A stretch of 64,000 nt of DNA, taken from Paralithodes platypus. Lineage: Eukaryota; Arthropoda; Malacostraca; Decapoda; Lithodidae. The position numbers were made by a program, and so were the translations under genes. A model generated the notes under the pieces. It was not told the DNA's origin. It made no database searches and was given only the letters and a program-made list of their open reading frames with translations. Position 1 is the stretch's first letter, and each line of letters starts with the position of its first letter. Shown one piece after another: positions 41,170 through 55,070 of the stretch. The DNA is taken from positions 25,063,308-25,127,307 of the forward strand of contig CM064517.1 of the NCBI GenBank assembly GCA_032716605.1, given 5' to 3'.

Positions 41170-42920
41170 AATTGTAACCTTTGGCTGTCTTTCCTCCTTC
41201 TTCTTCCTCCTTATCCTCCTTTGGCTCACTTTCCCCCTCCTTTGGCTCACTTTCCTCCTCTTCCTCCTTTGGCTCCCTTTCCTCCTCCTCCTTTGGGTTC
41301 ACTTTCCTCCTCCTCCTCCTTTGGTTCACTTTCCTCCTCCTCCTCCTCCTCCTTTGCTTCACTTTCCTCCTCCTCCTCCTCCTTTGGTTCACTTTCCTCC
41401 TCCTCCTCCTTTGGTTCACTTTCCTCCTCCTCCTCCTCCTTTGCTTCACTTTCCTCCTCCTCCTCCTCCTTTGGCTCACTTTCCTCCTCCTTTGGCTCAC
41501 TTTCCTCCGCCTCCTCCTTTGGCTCACTTTCCTCCTCCTCCTTTGGCTCACTTTCCTCCTCCTCCTTTGGCTCACTTTCCTCTTCCTCCTCCTCCTTTGG
41601 CTCACTTTCCTCCTCCTCCTCCTTTGGTTCACTTTCCTCCTCCTCCTCTGGCTCACTTTCCTCTTCCTCCTCCTCCTTTGGCTCACTTTCCTCCTCCTCC
41701 TCGTTTGGCTCACTTTCCTCTTCCTCCTCCTCCTCCTTTGGCTCACTTTCCTCCTCCTATATTATTCTTCCTCCTCTTTGCTGTTTTTCCCTCTTCTCCT
41801 CTCCTCCTTTGGCTCACTTTCCTCTTCCTCCTCCTCCTCCTTTGGCTCACTTTCCTCTTCCTCCTCCTCCTCCTTTGGCTCCTTTCCTCCTCCTCCTATA
41901 TTATTCTTCCTCCTCCTCCTCCTTTGGTTCATTTCCCTCCTCCTCCTATATTATTCTTCCTCCTCCTTTGGCTGTTTTTCCTCTTCCTCCTCCTCCTTTG
42001 GCTCTCTTTCCTCCTCCTCCTCCTTTGGCTCTCTTTCCTCCTCCTCCTCCTTTGGTTCATTTTCCTCCTCCTCCTATATTATTCTTAGTCATCCTTCCTC
42101 TTCTCCTTTTCCTCCTCCTTAATTTTCCCTATTTATTTTGTCTTCATCTACTTCCTTCTCCATTTAACAAAACCCCTTCGTCCATTCTTTTAAGTCCATT
42201 TTGTTATCGTTTCTTATTAATCCATTATCTCTCCCGTTTACATTCCTCCATTCTTCACAATCCACCTTCCCCTTCCACGCTCACTTCATCATCATTCTTT
42301 CAACTCGTAACCATGGAAGCCTGAACTATAACCTTTGGTTCCCTTTCATCTTTTTCCTCCTCCTCCTCCACGTCTTCGTCTTCTTTTTCCTCCTTTCCTT
42401 CATATTTTTCCTCCTCCACGTCTTCTTCCTCTTTTTCCTCCTCCACGTCTTCTTCCTCTTTTTCCACCTCCACGTCTTCTTCCTCTTTTTCCTCCTCCAT
42501 ATCTTCTTCCTCTTTTTCCTCCTCCTCCTCCATGTCTTCTTCCTCTTTTTCCACCTCCACGTCTTCTTCCTCTTTTTCCTCCTCCATGTCTTCTTCCTCT
42601 TTTTCCTCCTCCTCCTCCTCCACGTCTTCTTCCTCTTTTTCCTCCCCATCTTCTTGCTGTCCCTTTTCTTCTATTTTCTTCTTATTCTTGTTCTATATTC
42701 TTCTTTCTTCGTCTTCTTGTTTCTTTTTCTATCTTCCATCTGCATCGTTTTCCTTGTTCACATTATGCTCTTTCTCCTCCTCCGTTCCCCTCTTCCTTAA
42801 ATAATCTTTTTTGTCTTAATTATATATCCTTATTATCACCCTACTTCTTCTGCTGTTTCTTGTTCTCTTCTTCCTCCTCCTTCTTATTCTTCTTCGTCTT
42901 CTTCATCTTCGTCTTCGTCT
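41170..42920. repeat. Pyrimidine-only (TCC)n-based minisatellites
   Basis: 41230-42070: (TCC)n interleaved with TTTGGCTCACTT, about 30-36-bp units. 42340-42660: TTCCTCCTCCACGTCTTCTTCC-like units. Strong strand asymmetry; frames of up to 424 codons (SSSSFGSLS, PPPLAHFP, LLLLWLTF and E/K/R-rich minus frames) exist in every phase and are artefacts. Confidence 0.9.
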
Positions 42921-43340
42921 TCTTTGTTACTGTTTTTTCTTCAATATTCTGATTTTTCTACTTTTAATTTGTTTCTGTTTTTTCTTAATTTAATTTTGTT
43001 TTTATTGTTCTTATTTTCCTGTTTGTTTTATTTTTCTGTTTTTGTTTTTATTTGTTTTCTGAGCTAGAGAGAGATAGGTTGGAGCCTATAAAAAGCCTCG
43101 TAGGGATCAATACAGCCCTTCGCCCCTTCATCATCTATATATATAGCTCCGTGGGACGGTAGACAAATCATAGGGTTTTTTGTGGTGTGTGTGTGTGTGT
43201 GTGTCTCTGTGTCTGTGTGTGTCTGTGTGAGAGAACCAAAGACCGTGCGTGTATATGTGTGTATGTGGGTGTGACATTAGACTCATGATTAGAGACTGCG
43301 TATATGTGTGTGTTCGAGAGTGTGTATGCGTGTATGTGTG

Positions 43341-43398
<58 letters not shown>

Positions 43399-43717
43399 TA
43401 TATATAACTGTTCCTCTCTGGTAGTCGTGTTGTCGTCCCCCAAACTTCTGCCGTATTAGTTGCTGTACTTTTCTTTCCCCGGACTTGGAACAGCCACAAA
43501 CAGCTTCGTAAGGATCAACAGACTTTCTCACTTCATCATATTTTGTAGGAGTGGTATATACGTCATGAGCTGGGTTTTTGTTCGCGTTTTGTGTTGTGTT
43601 TTACTCTCTCTCTTTTCTTCGCATATCCTCTCTCACTCCTCTCTCCTCCTCCTCTGATCTCGGCGCGCTCTCTCTCTCTCTCTCCCTCTCTCTCTCTCTC
43701 TCTCCCTCTCTCTCTTC

Positions 43718-43753
<36 letters not shown>

Positions 43754-44109
43754 ATATATATATATACTGTATATATATATATATATATTCCTAATGCCAA
43801 ATGGGTATAATATAAATATAGCTTCGGAAGGTCGGACACACACTTCTGGTCCCAACTGTACCTAACCATTATAATAAACAAACAAACAAAAACACCCAAC
43901 CACCTTAACCTGGGTGTTGCTTCCACTCAGGTTAATTAACACAGAACAAAACATCGCGAAGTTTTGTGTCGTTTGCGTTCCTGTGTGTTGCAAGCTGTGT
44001 GTTGCAAGCTATGTGTGGGCTGTATTATATTATGGTGGAGACACATATACAATACACGTCATGGTAGTGTGGCTTATAAGGAGACATTTGTATTTATTAT
44101 TTTATTTAT
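42921..44109. other. T-rich DNA and microsatellites
   Basis: TTTTTATTTGTTT sequence to 43050; (GT)n, (GA)n, (GACA)n at 43185-43398; (CT)n, (TATC)n, (TA)n at 43670-43790. The rest unrecognised. Confidence 0.6.
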
Positions 44110-44428
44110 ATAGTATTATTATTTAAGTTATCTCCCTAGACCTCCATCAAGATTAATATGTTATTCTCAAGATCCTCCGTCGAGATTAATGTGTACATTT
44201 TTCGGTAGAAAAATGTCCTGGCCGAAGGCCGATTCCTTCAAAATTACAGGCTCGCTATCGCTCGCCATGAAAAATTCGACACCTGTATTTCATGAAAGGT
44301 CTTGATATTGATAAAGAAATGGAACGAATGGTCTTGAAATCGACAAATGAATGGGTCGAACGTCTTCAAATCTCAAAACTAACATGAGGGAGAAGGTGGT
44401 CCACAAAAAGCTACTACCTCCCCCTTAA
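44110..44428 (-). mobile_element. TTAA element, family C
   Basis: Minus orientation: TATCTCCCTAGACCTCCATC, TTTTTCGGTAGAAAAATGTC, CTGGCCGAAGGCCGATTCC, GCTCGCTATCGCTCGCC, right end CTACCTCCCCCTTAA at 44414-44428. Confidence 0.8.
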
Positions 44429-45107
44429 TTAAAAAAAGACTTCAAAAAAATGTAAGTGTTTTGTGTTGGTTGCGTTGCTGTGTGTTGGCAGCTGTGTGGG
44501 GGTTCCTGTGTGTTGGCAGCTGTGTGGGGGGCTTTGTTGTGGGGGAGCAACACTGGTAAAAACACTGGTATAACTTTTTAGCTAGCTCGGTGAGGTAGGG
44601 ATTATGATATTATTATTATGATTGGTTTTACTGTTATTACTGGCAAATTTTTCTACCGAATAATGAACACATTTATCTCGAAGAGGGGTGTTGGGGGCAT
44701 TTTTTTAAGCTTGATAGAGGTCTAAGTAGGAAAATATAAACTAATAATATATACAGACGTACTTACACTAATTACAAATCTCCCCTCAAGGCTATTATTA
44801 GTTAATTATAATAAATGTATATGTTTATTATAATTTTATTTTATCTTTTATTTATTTTTTATTTTTTATTTTTATTTTTAATAGCGATTTAGTCGCTTTG
44901 GTGTTGATAATTCTAATTTGAGGCGATTGGCTGATGGTCCAGTGTCCAAATAACATCTTTCAGTTACCAAAACAGACAAGAACTATATTATACAGTACAG
45001 TACCGTACCGTCAGCCAGTTAACTCCAAATATTGTTCTCTAGCCCAAAGGGAGCAAGCGCAATTTTGACGGGTAGGAAAGAAAGACAGAAATGTTATATA
45101 CCGTATA

Positions 45108-45162
<55 letters not shown>

Positions 45163-45368
45163 TATATATATATATATATACTTATTTACTTTTGTATAGA
45201 GGCTATTATTAGATGTATTTATATGACTGCCTGGGACTTGCGTGGTTAATTGTGGGTAATTAAGGTCTTAGCTTTTAGAACGTCCTCCCAAGACCGGATT
45301 TTGTATTTATTTACACTGCATATATATTCCCTTCAGTGATATAACGGTTGTCTTTCTCTTAGTCTGGT
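44429..45368. other. Gene-free; family C scrap, (TA)n
   Basis: TGTGTTGGCAGCTGTGTGGG duplicated at 44465-44530; family C 3' part at 44640-44795; (TA)n palindromes at 45100-45180. No gene. Confidence 0.5.
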
Positions 45369-46548
45369 TGTCTTTGAACGATGTTATTCAGTTGAGGAAG
45401 GACCTGTGGGGTAAGGAATGTTAATGGTGATAGCGTTTACCCTTTTTGAATCCCAGAGGTCCTTCCTGAGGTGCGTCAAATCGTCTAATAGTAGCCAGAA
45501 ATTCGTGTGGGGTAAACAAGATTAGCGAAGGTAGCTTTTGCCTATTCGATTCGTAAAGGTCATTCCTAAGGTGGGTAAAATCGTCTAACGTTAGCCAGAA
45601 ATTCCAGAATAAAGGGAAAATATAACGATCATATTGAGAGAGTTTATTGTGGTATCGTAATTAATGTGTTAAGTATATTACTACATCCTTTAAAGACATG
45701 TTGTTGTTTTTTCCACCGTTTTAACGTATTTTTTTCCGGCAATAGCATGTTGTATGCATTAGTTTGTGAATAAAGACATGGTATGCACATCATGCTGCTC
45801 GAGTACAGCCAATTAACTCATCTGAACAAAAGCTTCCAGGTAATTGTATTTAGCTTATATTGCACATCACTGTCTAATCAAGGGCTACAGTATGTTGTTA
45901 TACATGGGAGAATGGCGATGTTCTTAGGCTGATCACCTCCTAAAACATTCCTTGTTTGCTGTTACATGGATTTGAACTTAAGTGGCTAGTGGCAGTTTTT
46001 GTTTGTTTATCAATTAATTAATTTAATCATATATGTTTTAGATTCCTCGCTAGACCTCCCTCAAACTTTGATAAACACCCCCTGAAAACTGAAAACTAAT
46101 GGGGCTAAACATGAGGGAGAAGGGGATCTAGCAAAACGACCCATCTCTCCTTAATATTCGAAGCGCCCCCCCAGCCCCCTCCCCCCTCCTCTTACCTCTT
46201 CTCCACTAATGACCTCCCCCTCTTCATAAAAGGACCACGATATGCCTCGCTCTTACTGACTTACTGGTTATTTTGAAAGAACTCGTATTTAAGTTTTTGT
46301 GATAGCTGGGGTTATATTTAATGAACTCGTGTTTTTATTTGTTTTGTGATGTTTGATATGCATTTAGTTCGTGATTAGTTACTTGTAATATTATCCATCC
46401 ATATTTCTCCCATACCCTCCTCAAAACTATTCTTCCCTTACTATTATATATCCAATGTAATCCCTTCCTCATGCACCTTTTGTAATGTAATTCCTAATAC
46501 TACTACTACTCCTACTAATAATAATAATATAATAATCATAATATTAAC

Positions 46549-46579
<31 letters not shown>

Positions 46580-47819
46580 AAAATCAGATTTATCCAACTC
46601 AGCTCTCACAATTTTTTCGCCTCAATTTTCTTTTCATCCGCCAATTCCTCTCCTCCCAATTTCCTCCTCGAATTGTACACTCCAGTTCCCTATCCAATTT
46701 CCCTTCTACAAAATAGCTCTACAATATACTTTCTCCAATTTCCTTCCTCCATTTTATTTTCCAATTGATTTCACTATTTCTTTGCCAATTTCCTTCTCAG
46801 ATATCCCTGTCCAATTTTGTATTCTAGTTTTGTCTTATATTTCTGTTCCAATTTATTTTCCCATTTTGTTTCTTCATTATTTTCTGTTCCAATTATTGCG
46901 TCTTCCATTTTCTTTTCCGATTTTCTTCCCAATTTATTTCTTCCCATTTTCTTCTCCAATTTCTTTCACTCGCCTTTTTTCATCCATTTTCTCATATTTT
47001 CCTCTACTATTATAGGCCTACTTCTACATTTTCTTCCACCATTTCTTCTAACATTTTCCACCAATTTCTTCTAACATTTTCTACTTTTTTTCTTTTTTCT
47101 CTACCATTTCCCTTATTCCATTTTCTCCCATTTTCTTCTACCATTTCTTCGACGTTCTCCAATTTCTTCTACCATTTTCTTCCATTTTCTCCCATATTCT
47201 TCTACCACATTCCTTTCCAATTTCTAGTTTCTTCTTCTCCCATCTCCTCTTTCCTTAGCCAATTTCCCCCCTCCCCTCTCCCCACCCAAACCGTAGCATA
47301 AATTCTGGATTAGCTCCCCCGGTAACCGTCATGCAAATATTGATCGGAGGGAGGGGAGGGAGGGGGGAGTGGGGTAAGGGAGGGGGTAAGGGTGGGGAGA
47401 GAGGGAAGGGGATAGTAGGGGTGAGTGGGGGAAGGGAAGGGAAGGGAGGGTTAGGAAGGAGAAAGAGAGGGGGGTGATAGGAAGGGGAGAAGGGTGGGGA
47501 GGGAAGGGGGGGGGGAAGGGAAAGAAGGGTTAGGAGGGAGAGAGGGAGGTGGGGATAGGAAGGGGAAAAGGGTGGGTAGGGAAGGGCTGGTAGGGGGGTT
47601 GTAAAAGGGGAATGTGGAGGAAAGGGAAGGAAGGTTGAGGGGGAGGAAAGAGAATGTGAAGGGGGGAATGGAGAGATAGAGAGGGGAGGGGGATATCGAG
47701 TGGAGCAGGGGGAGTGGGGAAATTTAATCGAAGAGGGAGAGGGAACGAGGTAGGAAAGAGAGAGAGAGGGGGGGGGGGGCTAGGGAGGGAGAAAAATATG
47801 AGAGGGAGGAGGGGACGAT

Positions 47820-47886
<67 letters not shown>

Positions 47887-49829
47887 GAGGGGGATAGAAG
47901 ACAGGTAAATTGAGAGGAAGGAAACATAGATACATATTTCCATAGATTTACATAGACACACTAGACACACACATCTTGCGAACACAGCGAGGTGGCCAGA
48001 ACATAATATTTAGTAGATAACAAACCTCAGATAAATGGAAAATGGAAGAACAGGATAAGTAGCAGGCACGAGAGAGAGAGAGAGAGAGAGAGTTAGAGTT
48101 AGGGTTAGAGAGAGAGAGTTAGACAGATAGATAGGTATATATATAGATCAAGAGATAGAGAGAGAGAGAGAGAGAAGGGAAGGTGGAATGGGTGTGGTGG
48201 TGGAGGTGAAAGAAGAACTAGGGGTGTGTGTGGGGGGGGGGGGGGGGGCGCGAGGTGAATCGATTTTGACCCTTTTCTTGGCTAGTTACACCTTCCTTCC
48301 TGACAGACTAATACCACAGATTGCTCGATGTCAGAGGCCCAATAAAGGTCACCGACACAGAAAGATAATATATGAATTCTTAATCAGACAAGTTTTCATT
48401 TTGACACTATCTGGTCCGACGTCTTGGGGTAATCTATTATGTTTAATTTTTAGGATTTTGCTTGCTATTGCCATATTCGCGAAATGTAATTTAGTTTGTC
48501 CCCTCGACTAACAAAAACGCCTTTCCAGACTACTTTCAAATTGAAAAATGCCCCTCCCCCCTCCAGACCTCCTTCAAGCTAAATTGGAAATTTTTCGATA
48601 GAAAACTGTCCCGGCAGAAGGATATTTCTACTAAGAGGCTCGCTAGCACTCGCCCTGAAACAAATCCACACCTAAATGGGTTGAACTAGTGGAGCGAAAC
48701 GAGGGAGTCAAAAAATCCCCCACCGAACCAAATAGGGTTAATGGAGTAGATCATGCGTAGCCTATCGTTGTGTCGGATTTGTTTTGTTTATGTTTGTCTA
48801 TGTGAGTGAGGGAGACAAAAGGCAGAACTGCCTGTATCGAGGCCTCCCCCAGAGTTGAAAGAGTGACAGGGCCTAAATCAAGGAACGTTCGAGTCAAAAT
48901 GCCTGGACACACGGAGTTTGAAGCAATTTAAGTCATAGGAAGAGGGACAGACTGATTCTGGGAGAGAGTTCCATAGCTCAGCAGTTGAATAGAAGAAAGA
49001 CTGAGAATAACGTTTCACTCTTCAGGATCATGACCTGTTTTGCCCGTTTGTTCTGGCTAGCATTATACGATTGTATACAGCTTAGGAGGGATCTGTGGGA
49101 GTTAAAAGGGTAAAAACTAACGCGATTAACCCTCTGACTTCCATATCCCCTTCCTAATCTGTATAAAATCGTCTACAAAGAGCCGGAAAGCAGAAAAGAA
49201 ATGCGTGGTCGTGGGCGAGGGAGTCCATTAAGAGGTTGTGTTCTACCTCCATCAGTTCAACTTTGTTTATCTCGACTAACAACAATATTAAGGGGGTACT
49301 GTTTTGTTTTTGGTCTATATATTTATATATTATATTTTATTTTTATTTTTCTCGTTAAACCTCCATCATGCTTCGAAAAACACCCCCTAGACCCCCTTTC
49401 AAGGTCCCGGCCGAAGGCCTGTTCTTTCTAAAATTGATAGGAGACTTGTAAGCAAAGGAAAAAAGAATACGGCAAAAATAATCGTAACTGATAATATAAC
49501 AAAGCTCAGAATTACCTATGGAATTGGGTCGTAATTGACAAGGTTTGATATTACCAATAAGACATTTTGATTATACCCATTATACTCGGTGAATAGGGTT
49601 AATGAAAGGGGCGGAAGGAACAAATGGGGTAAGAATGGATGACGCTGGGTTGAAATTTAACTGCAAATTGGCGACTTTATTTAAAGCTTTCTTCGTGTCC
49701 TCCCCCCTTCCCTGAGCCTAGAGCGATCAGTAACACAATGGGTGGGCAGTGAACTCAATATGACAATTCTACACTATAGTTAACAAAGGTAGATAATCGT
49801 ATACGGGATCAATAAATACATAATTGTAA

Positions 49830-49882
<53 letters not shown>

Positions 49883-50170
49883 TCTAACTGTGATGAGACC
49901 CCGTGGCGCAAATATTTGAAGAGTAAGTGGAGGACTGAAGGAAAAGGAACGAAAAAAACCCACACAGAAATAGCTGGAAAGGAGAAGTGGGGATCAGACG
50001 GAGGTAGGAATGGAAGGGAGGGGAAAGGGTTACACTGGAAGGAAGGGAGGAGGAGGGGTTGAGATGGAAGGGGAGAAATAGGAAGGAATAGGATTAGAAA
50101 GGGAGGAAGGGGAGTAGGAATGGATGGAAAAATTAAAGGAGATAGAAAAGAGACTAGGAATGTAATGGAC
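45369..50170. repeat. 4.8-kb block, copy 1 (left of the gap)
   Basis: Colinear and nearly identical to 50271-55070, from TGTCTTTGAACGATGTTAT to AGGAATGGATGGAAAAAT. Contents: decayed family A (45370-45610), family C minus scraps (46040-46160, 48485-48735, 49350-49430), AAT/AGT triplets (46500-46580), a long TTTCTTCCA-rich stretch (46610-47260), a purine block (47340-47900), GA microsatellites and a LINE tail (48790-49022, minus). No gene. Copy 2 differs mainly by single-base indels. Confidence 0.9.
48790..49022 (-). mobile_element. LINE 3' fragment
   Basis: Minus-strand LINE tail as at 27195-27430; the paralogue in copy 2 still reads YDLTCFKLRVSRHFDSNVP, the C-terminal end of the RT ORF. Confidence 0.7.
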
Positions 50171-50270
50171 NNNNNNNNNNNNNNNNNNNNNNNNNNNNNN
50201 NNNNNNNNNNNNNNNNNNNNNNNNNNNNNNNNNNNNNNNNNNNNNNNNNNNNNNNNNNNNNNNNNNNNNN
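50171..50270. other. Assembly gap (100 N)
   Basis: Exactly 100 Ns, the conventional placeholder for a gap of unknown size. An open frame crossing it is meaningless. Confidence 0.99.
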
Positions 50271-52819
50271 TGTCTTTGAACGATGTTATGCAGTTGAGGA
50301 AGGACCTGTGTGGTAAGGAATGTTTAATGGTGATAGACGTTTACCCTTTTTTGAAGTCCCAGAGGTCCTTCCTGAGGTGCGTCCAAATCGTCTAATAGTA
50401 GCCAGAAATTTCGTTGTGTGGTAAACAAGATTAGCGAAGGTAGCTTTTTGCCTATTCGATTCGTAAAGGTCATTCCTAAGGTGGGTAAAAATCGTCTAAC
50501 GTTAGCCAGAATTCCACGAATAAAGGGAACAATATAACGATCATATTGAGAGAGTCTTAATTGTGGTATTCGTAATTAATGGTTAAGTATATTACTAACA
50601 TCCTTAAAGACATGTTGTTGTTTTTTCCACCGTTTTTTAAACGTATTTTTTTTTTTTTTTTTTTTTTTCGCCCGGGCAATAGCATGTTGTATGCCTTAGT
50701 TTTGTGAATAACGCCATGGTATGCACATCATGCTGCTCGAGGTACCGCCAATTAACTCATCTGAACAAAAGCTTCCAGGTAATTGTATTTAGCTATATTG
50801 CACATCACTGTCTAAATCAAGGGCTACAGTATGTTTGTTTATACATGGGAGAATGGCGATGTTCTTAGGCTGATCACCTCCTAAAACATTCCTTGTTTGC
50901 TGTTACATGGATTTGAACTTAAGTGGCTAGTGGCAGTTTTTTTGTTTGTTTATCAAATTTAATTTTAATTTAATCATATATGTTTTAGATTCCTCGCTAG
51001 ACCTCCCTCAAACTTTGAATTAAACACACCCCTGCGAAAACTGAAAAACTAATGGGGCTAACAACATGAGGGAGAAAGGGGAATCTAGCAAAACGAACCA
51101 CCATCTCCTCCCTTAATATTCGAAGCGCCGCGCCCGCCCAGCCCCCTCCCCCCTCCTCTTCCCTCTTCTCCACTAATGACCTCCCCCTCTTCATAAGAAG
51201 GACCCACGATATGCCTCGCTCTTACTGGACTTACTGGTTATTTTGAAAGAACTCGTATTTAAGTTTTTGTGATAGCTGGGGTTATATTTAATGAACTAGT
51301 GTTTTTATTTGTTTTGTGATGTTTGATAGGCATTTAGTTTCGTGATTAGTTACTTGTGTAATATTATCCCTACATATTTTCTCCCATACACTCCTCAAAA
51401 AAACTATTCTTGCCCTTACTATTATATACTCCAATGTCATCCCTTCCTCATGCACCTTTGTAATGTAATTCCTAAATACTACTACTACTCCTACTAATAA
51501 TAATAATATAATATAATCATAATATTAACAGTAGTAAGTAGTAGTAGTAGTAGTAGTAGTTGTCGTTAGTAAAAATCAGATTTATTCCAATCAGCGCTCA
51601 CAATTTTTTTCGGGCCTCAATTTCTTTTCATCCGCCAATTCCTCTCCTCCCAATTTCCTCCTCGAATTGTACACTCCAGTTCCCTATCCAATTTCCCTTC
51701 TACAAAATAGCTCTACAATATACTTTCTCCAATTTCCTTCCTCCATTTTATTTTCCAATTGATTTCACTATTTCTTTGCCAATTTCCTTCTCAGATATCC
51801 CTGTCCAATTTTGTATTCTAGTTTTGTCTTATATTTCTGTTCCAATTTATTTTCCCATTTTGTTTCTTCATTATTTTCTGTTCCAATTATTGCGTCTTCC
51901 ATTTTCTTTTCCGATTTTCTTCCCAATTTATTTCTTCCCATTTTCTTCTCCAATTTCTTTCACTCGCCTTTTTTCATCCATTTTCTCATATTTTCCTCTA
52001 CTATTATAGGCCTACTTCTACATTTTCTTCCACCATTTCTTCTAACATTTTCCACCAATTTCTTCTAACATTTTCTACTTTTTTTCTTTTTTCTCTACCA
52101 TTTCCCTTATTCCATTTTCTCCCATTTTCTTCTACCATTTCTTCGACGTTCTCCAATTTCTTCTACCATTTTCTTCCATTTTCTCCCATATTCTTCTACC
52201 ACATTCCTTTCCAATTGCTAGTTTCTTCTTCTCCCATCTACTCTTTCCTTAGCCAATTTCCCCCCTCCCCTCTCCCCACCCAAACCGTAGCATAAATTCT
52301 GGATTAGCTCCCCCGGTAACCGTCATGCAAATATTGATCGGAGGGAGGGGAGGGAGGGGGGAGTGGGGTAAGGGAGGGGGTAAGGGTGGGGAGAGAGGGA
52401 AGGGGGATAGTAGGGGTGAGTGGGGGAAGGGAAGGGAAGGGAGGGTTAGGAATGGAGAAAGAGAGGGGGGTGATAGGAAAGGGGAGAAGGGTGGGGAGGG
52501 AAGGGGGGGGGGGGGAAGGGAAAGAAGGGTTAGGAGGGAGAGAGGGAGGTGGGGATAGGAAGGGGAAAAGGGTGGGTAGGGAAGGGCTGGTAGGGGGTTT
52601 GTAAAAGGGGAATGTGAAGGAAAGGGAAGAAGTGTGGGGGTGAGGAAAGAGATTGTGAAGGGGGGAATGGAGAGATAGAGAGGGGAGGGGGATATCGAGT
52701 GGAGCAGGGAGAGTGGGGGAATTTAATCGAAGAGGGGGAGGGAACGAGGTAGCATAGAGAGAGAGGGGGGGGGGGGGGGCTAGGGAGGGAGAAAAATATG
52801 AGAGGGAGGAGGGGACGAT

Positions 52820-52862
<43 letters not shown>

Positions 52863-55070
52863 GGGGAGGGGAGGGGAGGGGGATAGAAGACAGGTAAATT
52901 GAGAGGAAGGAAACATAGATACATATTTCCATAGATTTACATAGACACACTAGACACACACATCTTGCGAACACAGCGAGGTGGCCAGAACATAATATTT
53001 AGTAGATAACAAACCTCAGATAAATGGAAAATGGAAGAACAGGATAAGTAGCAGGCACGAGAGAGAGAGAGAGAGAGAGAGTTAGAGTTAGGGTTAGAGA
53101 GAGAGAGTTAGACAGATAGATAGGTATATATATAGATCAAGAGATAGAGAGAGAGAGAGAGAAGGGAAGGTGGAATGGGTGTGGTGGTGGAGGTGAAAGA
53201 AGAACTAGGGGTGTGTGTGGGGGGGGGGGGGGGGGCGCGAGGTGAATCGATTTTGACCCTTTTCTTGGCTAGTTACACCTTCCTTCCTGACAGACTAATA
53301 CCACAGATTGCTCGATGTCAGAGGCCCAATAAAGGTCACCGACACAGAAAGATAATATATGAATTTCTTAAGCAGACAAGTTTTTCATTTTGACACTATC
53401 TGGTCCGGACGTCTGGGGGTAATCTATTATGTTTAATTTTTAGGATTTGCTTGCTATTGCCATATTCGCGAATGTAATTTAGTTTGTCCCCCTCGACTAA
53501 CAAAAACGCCTTTCCAGGACTACTTTCAAAATTGAAAAATGCCCCTCCCCCCTCCAGACCTCCTTCAAGCTAAATTGGAAATTTTTCGATAGAAAACTGT
53601 CCCGGCAGAAGGATATTTCTACTAAGAGGCTCGCTAGCACTCGCCCTGAAACAAATCCACACCTAAATGGGTTGAACTAGTGGAGCGAAACGAGGGAGTC
53701 AAAAAATCCCCCACCGAACCAAATAGGGTTAATGGAGTAGATCATGCGTAGCCTATCGTTGTGTCGGATTTGTTTTGTTTATGTTTGTCTATGTGAGTGA
53801 GGGAGACAAAAGGCAGAACTGCCTGTATCGAGGCCTCCCCCAGAGTTGAAAGAGTGACAGGGCCTAAATAAGGAACGTTGGAGTCAAAATGCCTGGACAC
53901 ACGGAGTTTGAAGCAGGTTAAGTCATAGGAAGAGGGACCAGACTGATTCTGGGAGAGAGTTCCATAGCTCAGCAGTTGAATAGAAGAAAGACTGAGAATA
54001 ACGTTTCCACTCTTCAGGATCATGACCTGTTTTGCCCGTTTGTTCTGGCTAGCATTATACGATTGTATACAGCTTAGGAGGGATCTGTGGGCGTTAAAAG
54101 GGTAAAAACTAACGCGATTAACCCTCTGACTTCCATATCCCCTTCCTAATCTGTATAAAATCGTCTACAAAGAGCCGGAAAGCAGAAAAGAAATGCGTGG
54201 TCGTGGGCGAGGGAGTCCATTAAGAGGTTGTGTTCTACCTCCATCAGTTCAACTTTGTTTATCTCGACTAACAACAATATTAAGGGGGTACTGTTTTGTT
54301 TTTGGTCTATATATTTATTATATATTATATTTTATTTTTATTTTTCTCTCGTTAAACCTCCATCATGCTTCGAAAAACACCCCCTAGACCCCCTTTCAAG
54401 GTCCCGGCCGAAGGCCTGTTCTTTCTAAAATTGATAGGAGACTTGTAAGCAAAGGAAAAAAGAATACGGCAAAAATAATCGTAACTGATAATATAACAAA
54501 GCTCAGAATTACCTATGGAATTGGGTCGTAATTGACAAGGTTTGATATTACCAATAAGACATTTTGATTATACCCATTATACTCGGTGAATAGGGTTAAT
54601 GAAAGGGGCGGAAGGAACAAATGGGGTAAGAATGGATGACGCTGGGTTGAAATTTAACTGCAAATTGGCGACTTTATTTAAAGCTTTCTTCGTGTCCTCC
54701 CCCCTTCCCTGAGCCTAGAGCGATCAGTAACACAATGGGTGGGCAGTGAACTCAATATGACAATTCTACACTATAGTTAACAAAGGTAGATAATCGTATA
54801 CGGGATAAATACATAATTGTAATCTCTCTCTCTCTCTTATATATAGATATATTATAATATATATATATATTATATACTCTAACTGTGATGAGACCCCGTG
54901 GCGCAAATATTTGAAGAGTAAGTGGAGGACTGAAGGAAAAGGAACGAAAAAAAAACAACTTCTACACTATAGATGGAAAGGGAGAAGGTAAGGGGAGAAA
55001 GAAGGAGAATCGGAAGGATATAAGTAGGAATGGATGGAAAAATCTAAAGGAGATAGGAAAAAGAGTAACT
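50271..55070. repeat. 4.8-kb block, copy 2 (right of the gap)
   Basis: Begins at the first base after the Ns with the sequence that starts copy 1. Indels cluster in homopolymers near the gap (for example the 50647-50668 T-run and 50330-50420). Towards the right (54950-55070) the copies diverge before matching again at AGGAATGGATGGAAAAAT. Contains the LINE tail at 53780-54012 (minus). Confidence 0.9.
53780..54012 (-). mobile_element. LINE 3' fragment (duplicate of 48790-49022)
   Basis: Minus frame reads YDLTCFKLRVSRHFDSNVP just before its 3' UTR. Exists twice only because of the block duplication. Confidence 0.7.

Noticed and set aside
41050..42324. 424-codon Ser/Phe/Leu/Pro open frame
   Set aside because: Sits on a (TCC)n minisatellite; equally long frames occur in the other phases and on the other strand. 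No splice sites or domain.
42300..42649. Glu/Lys/Arg-rich minus-strand frames
   Set aside because: Complement of a TTCCTCCTCCACGTCTTC minisatellite.
50120..50395. Open frame crossing the gap
   Set aside because: It reads through 100 Ns.
52304..52924. 206-codon Pro/Ser-rich minus frame (and its counterpart at 47530-47985)
   Set aside because: Lies on a purine block present twice through the probable assembly duplication; the frame differs between copies.
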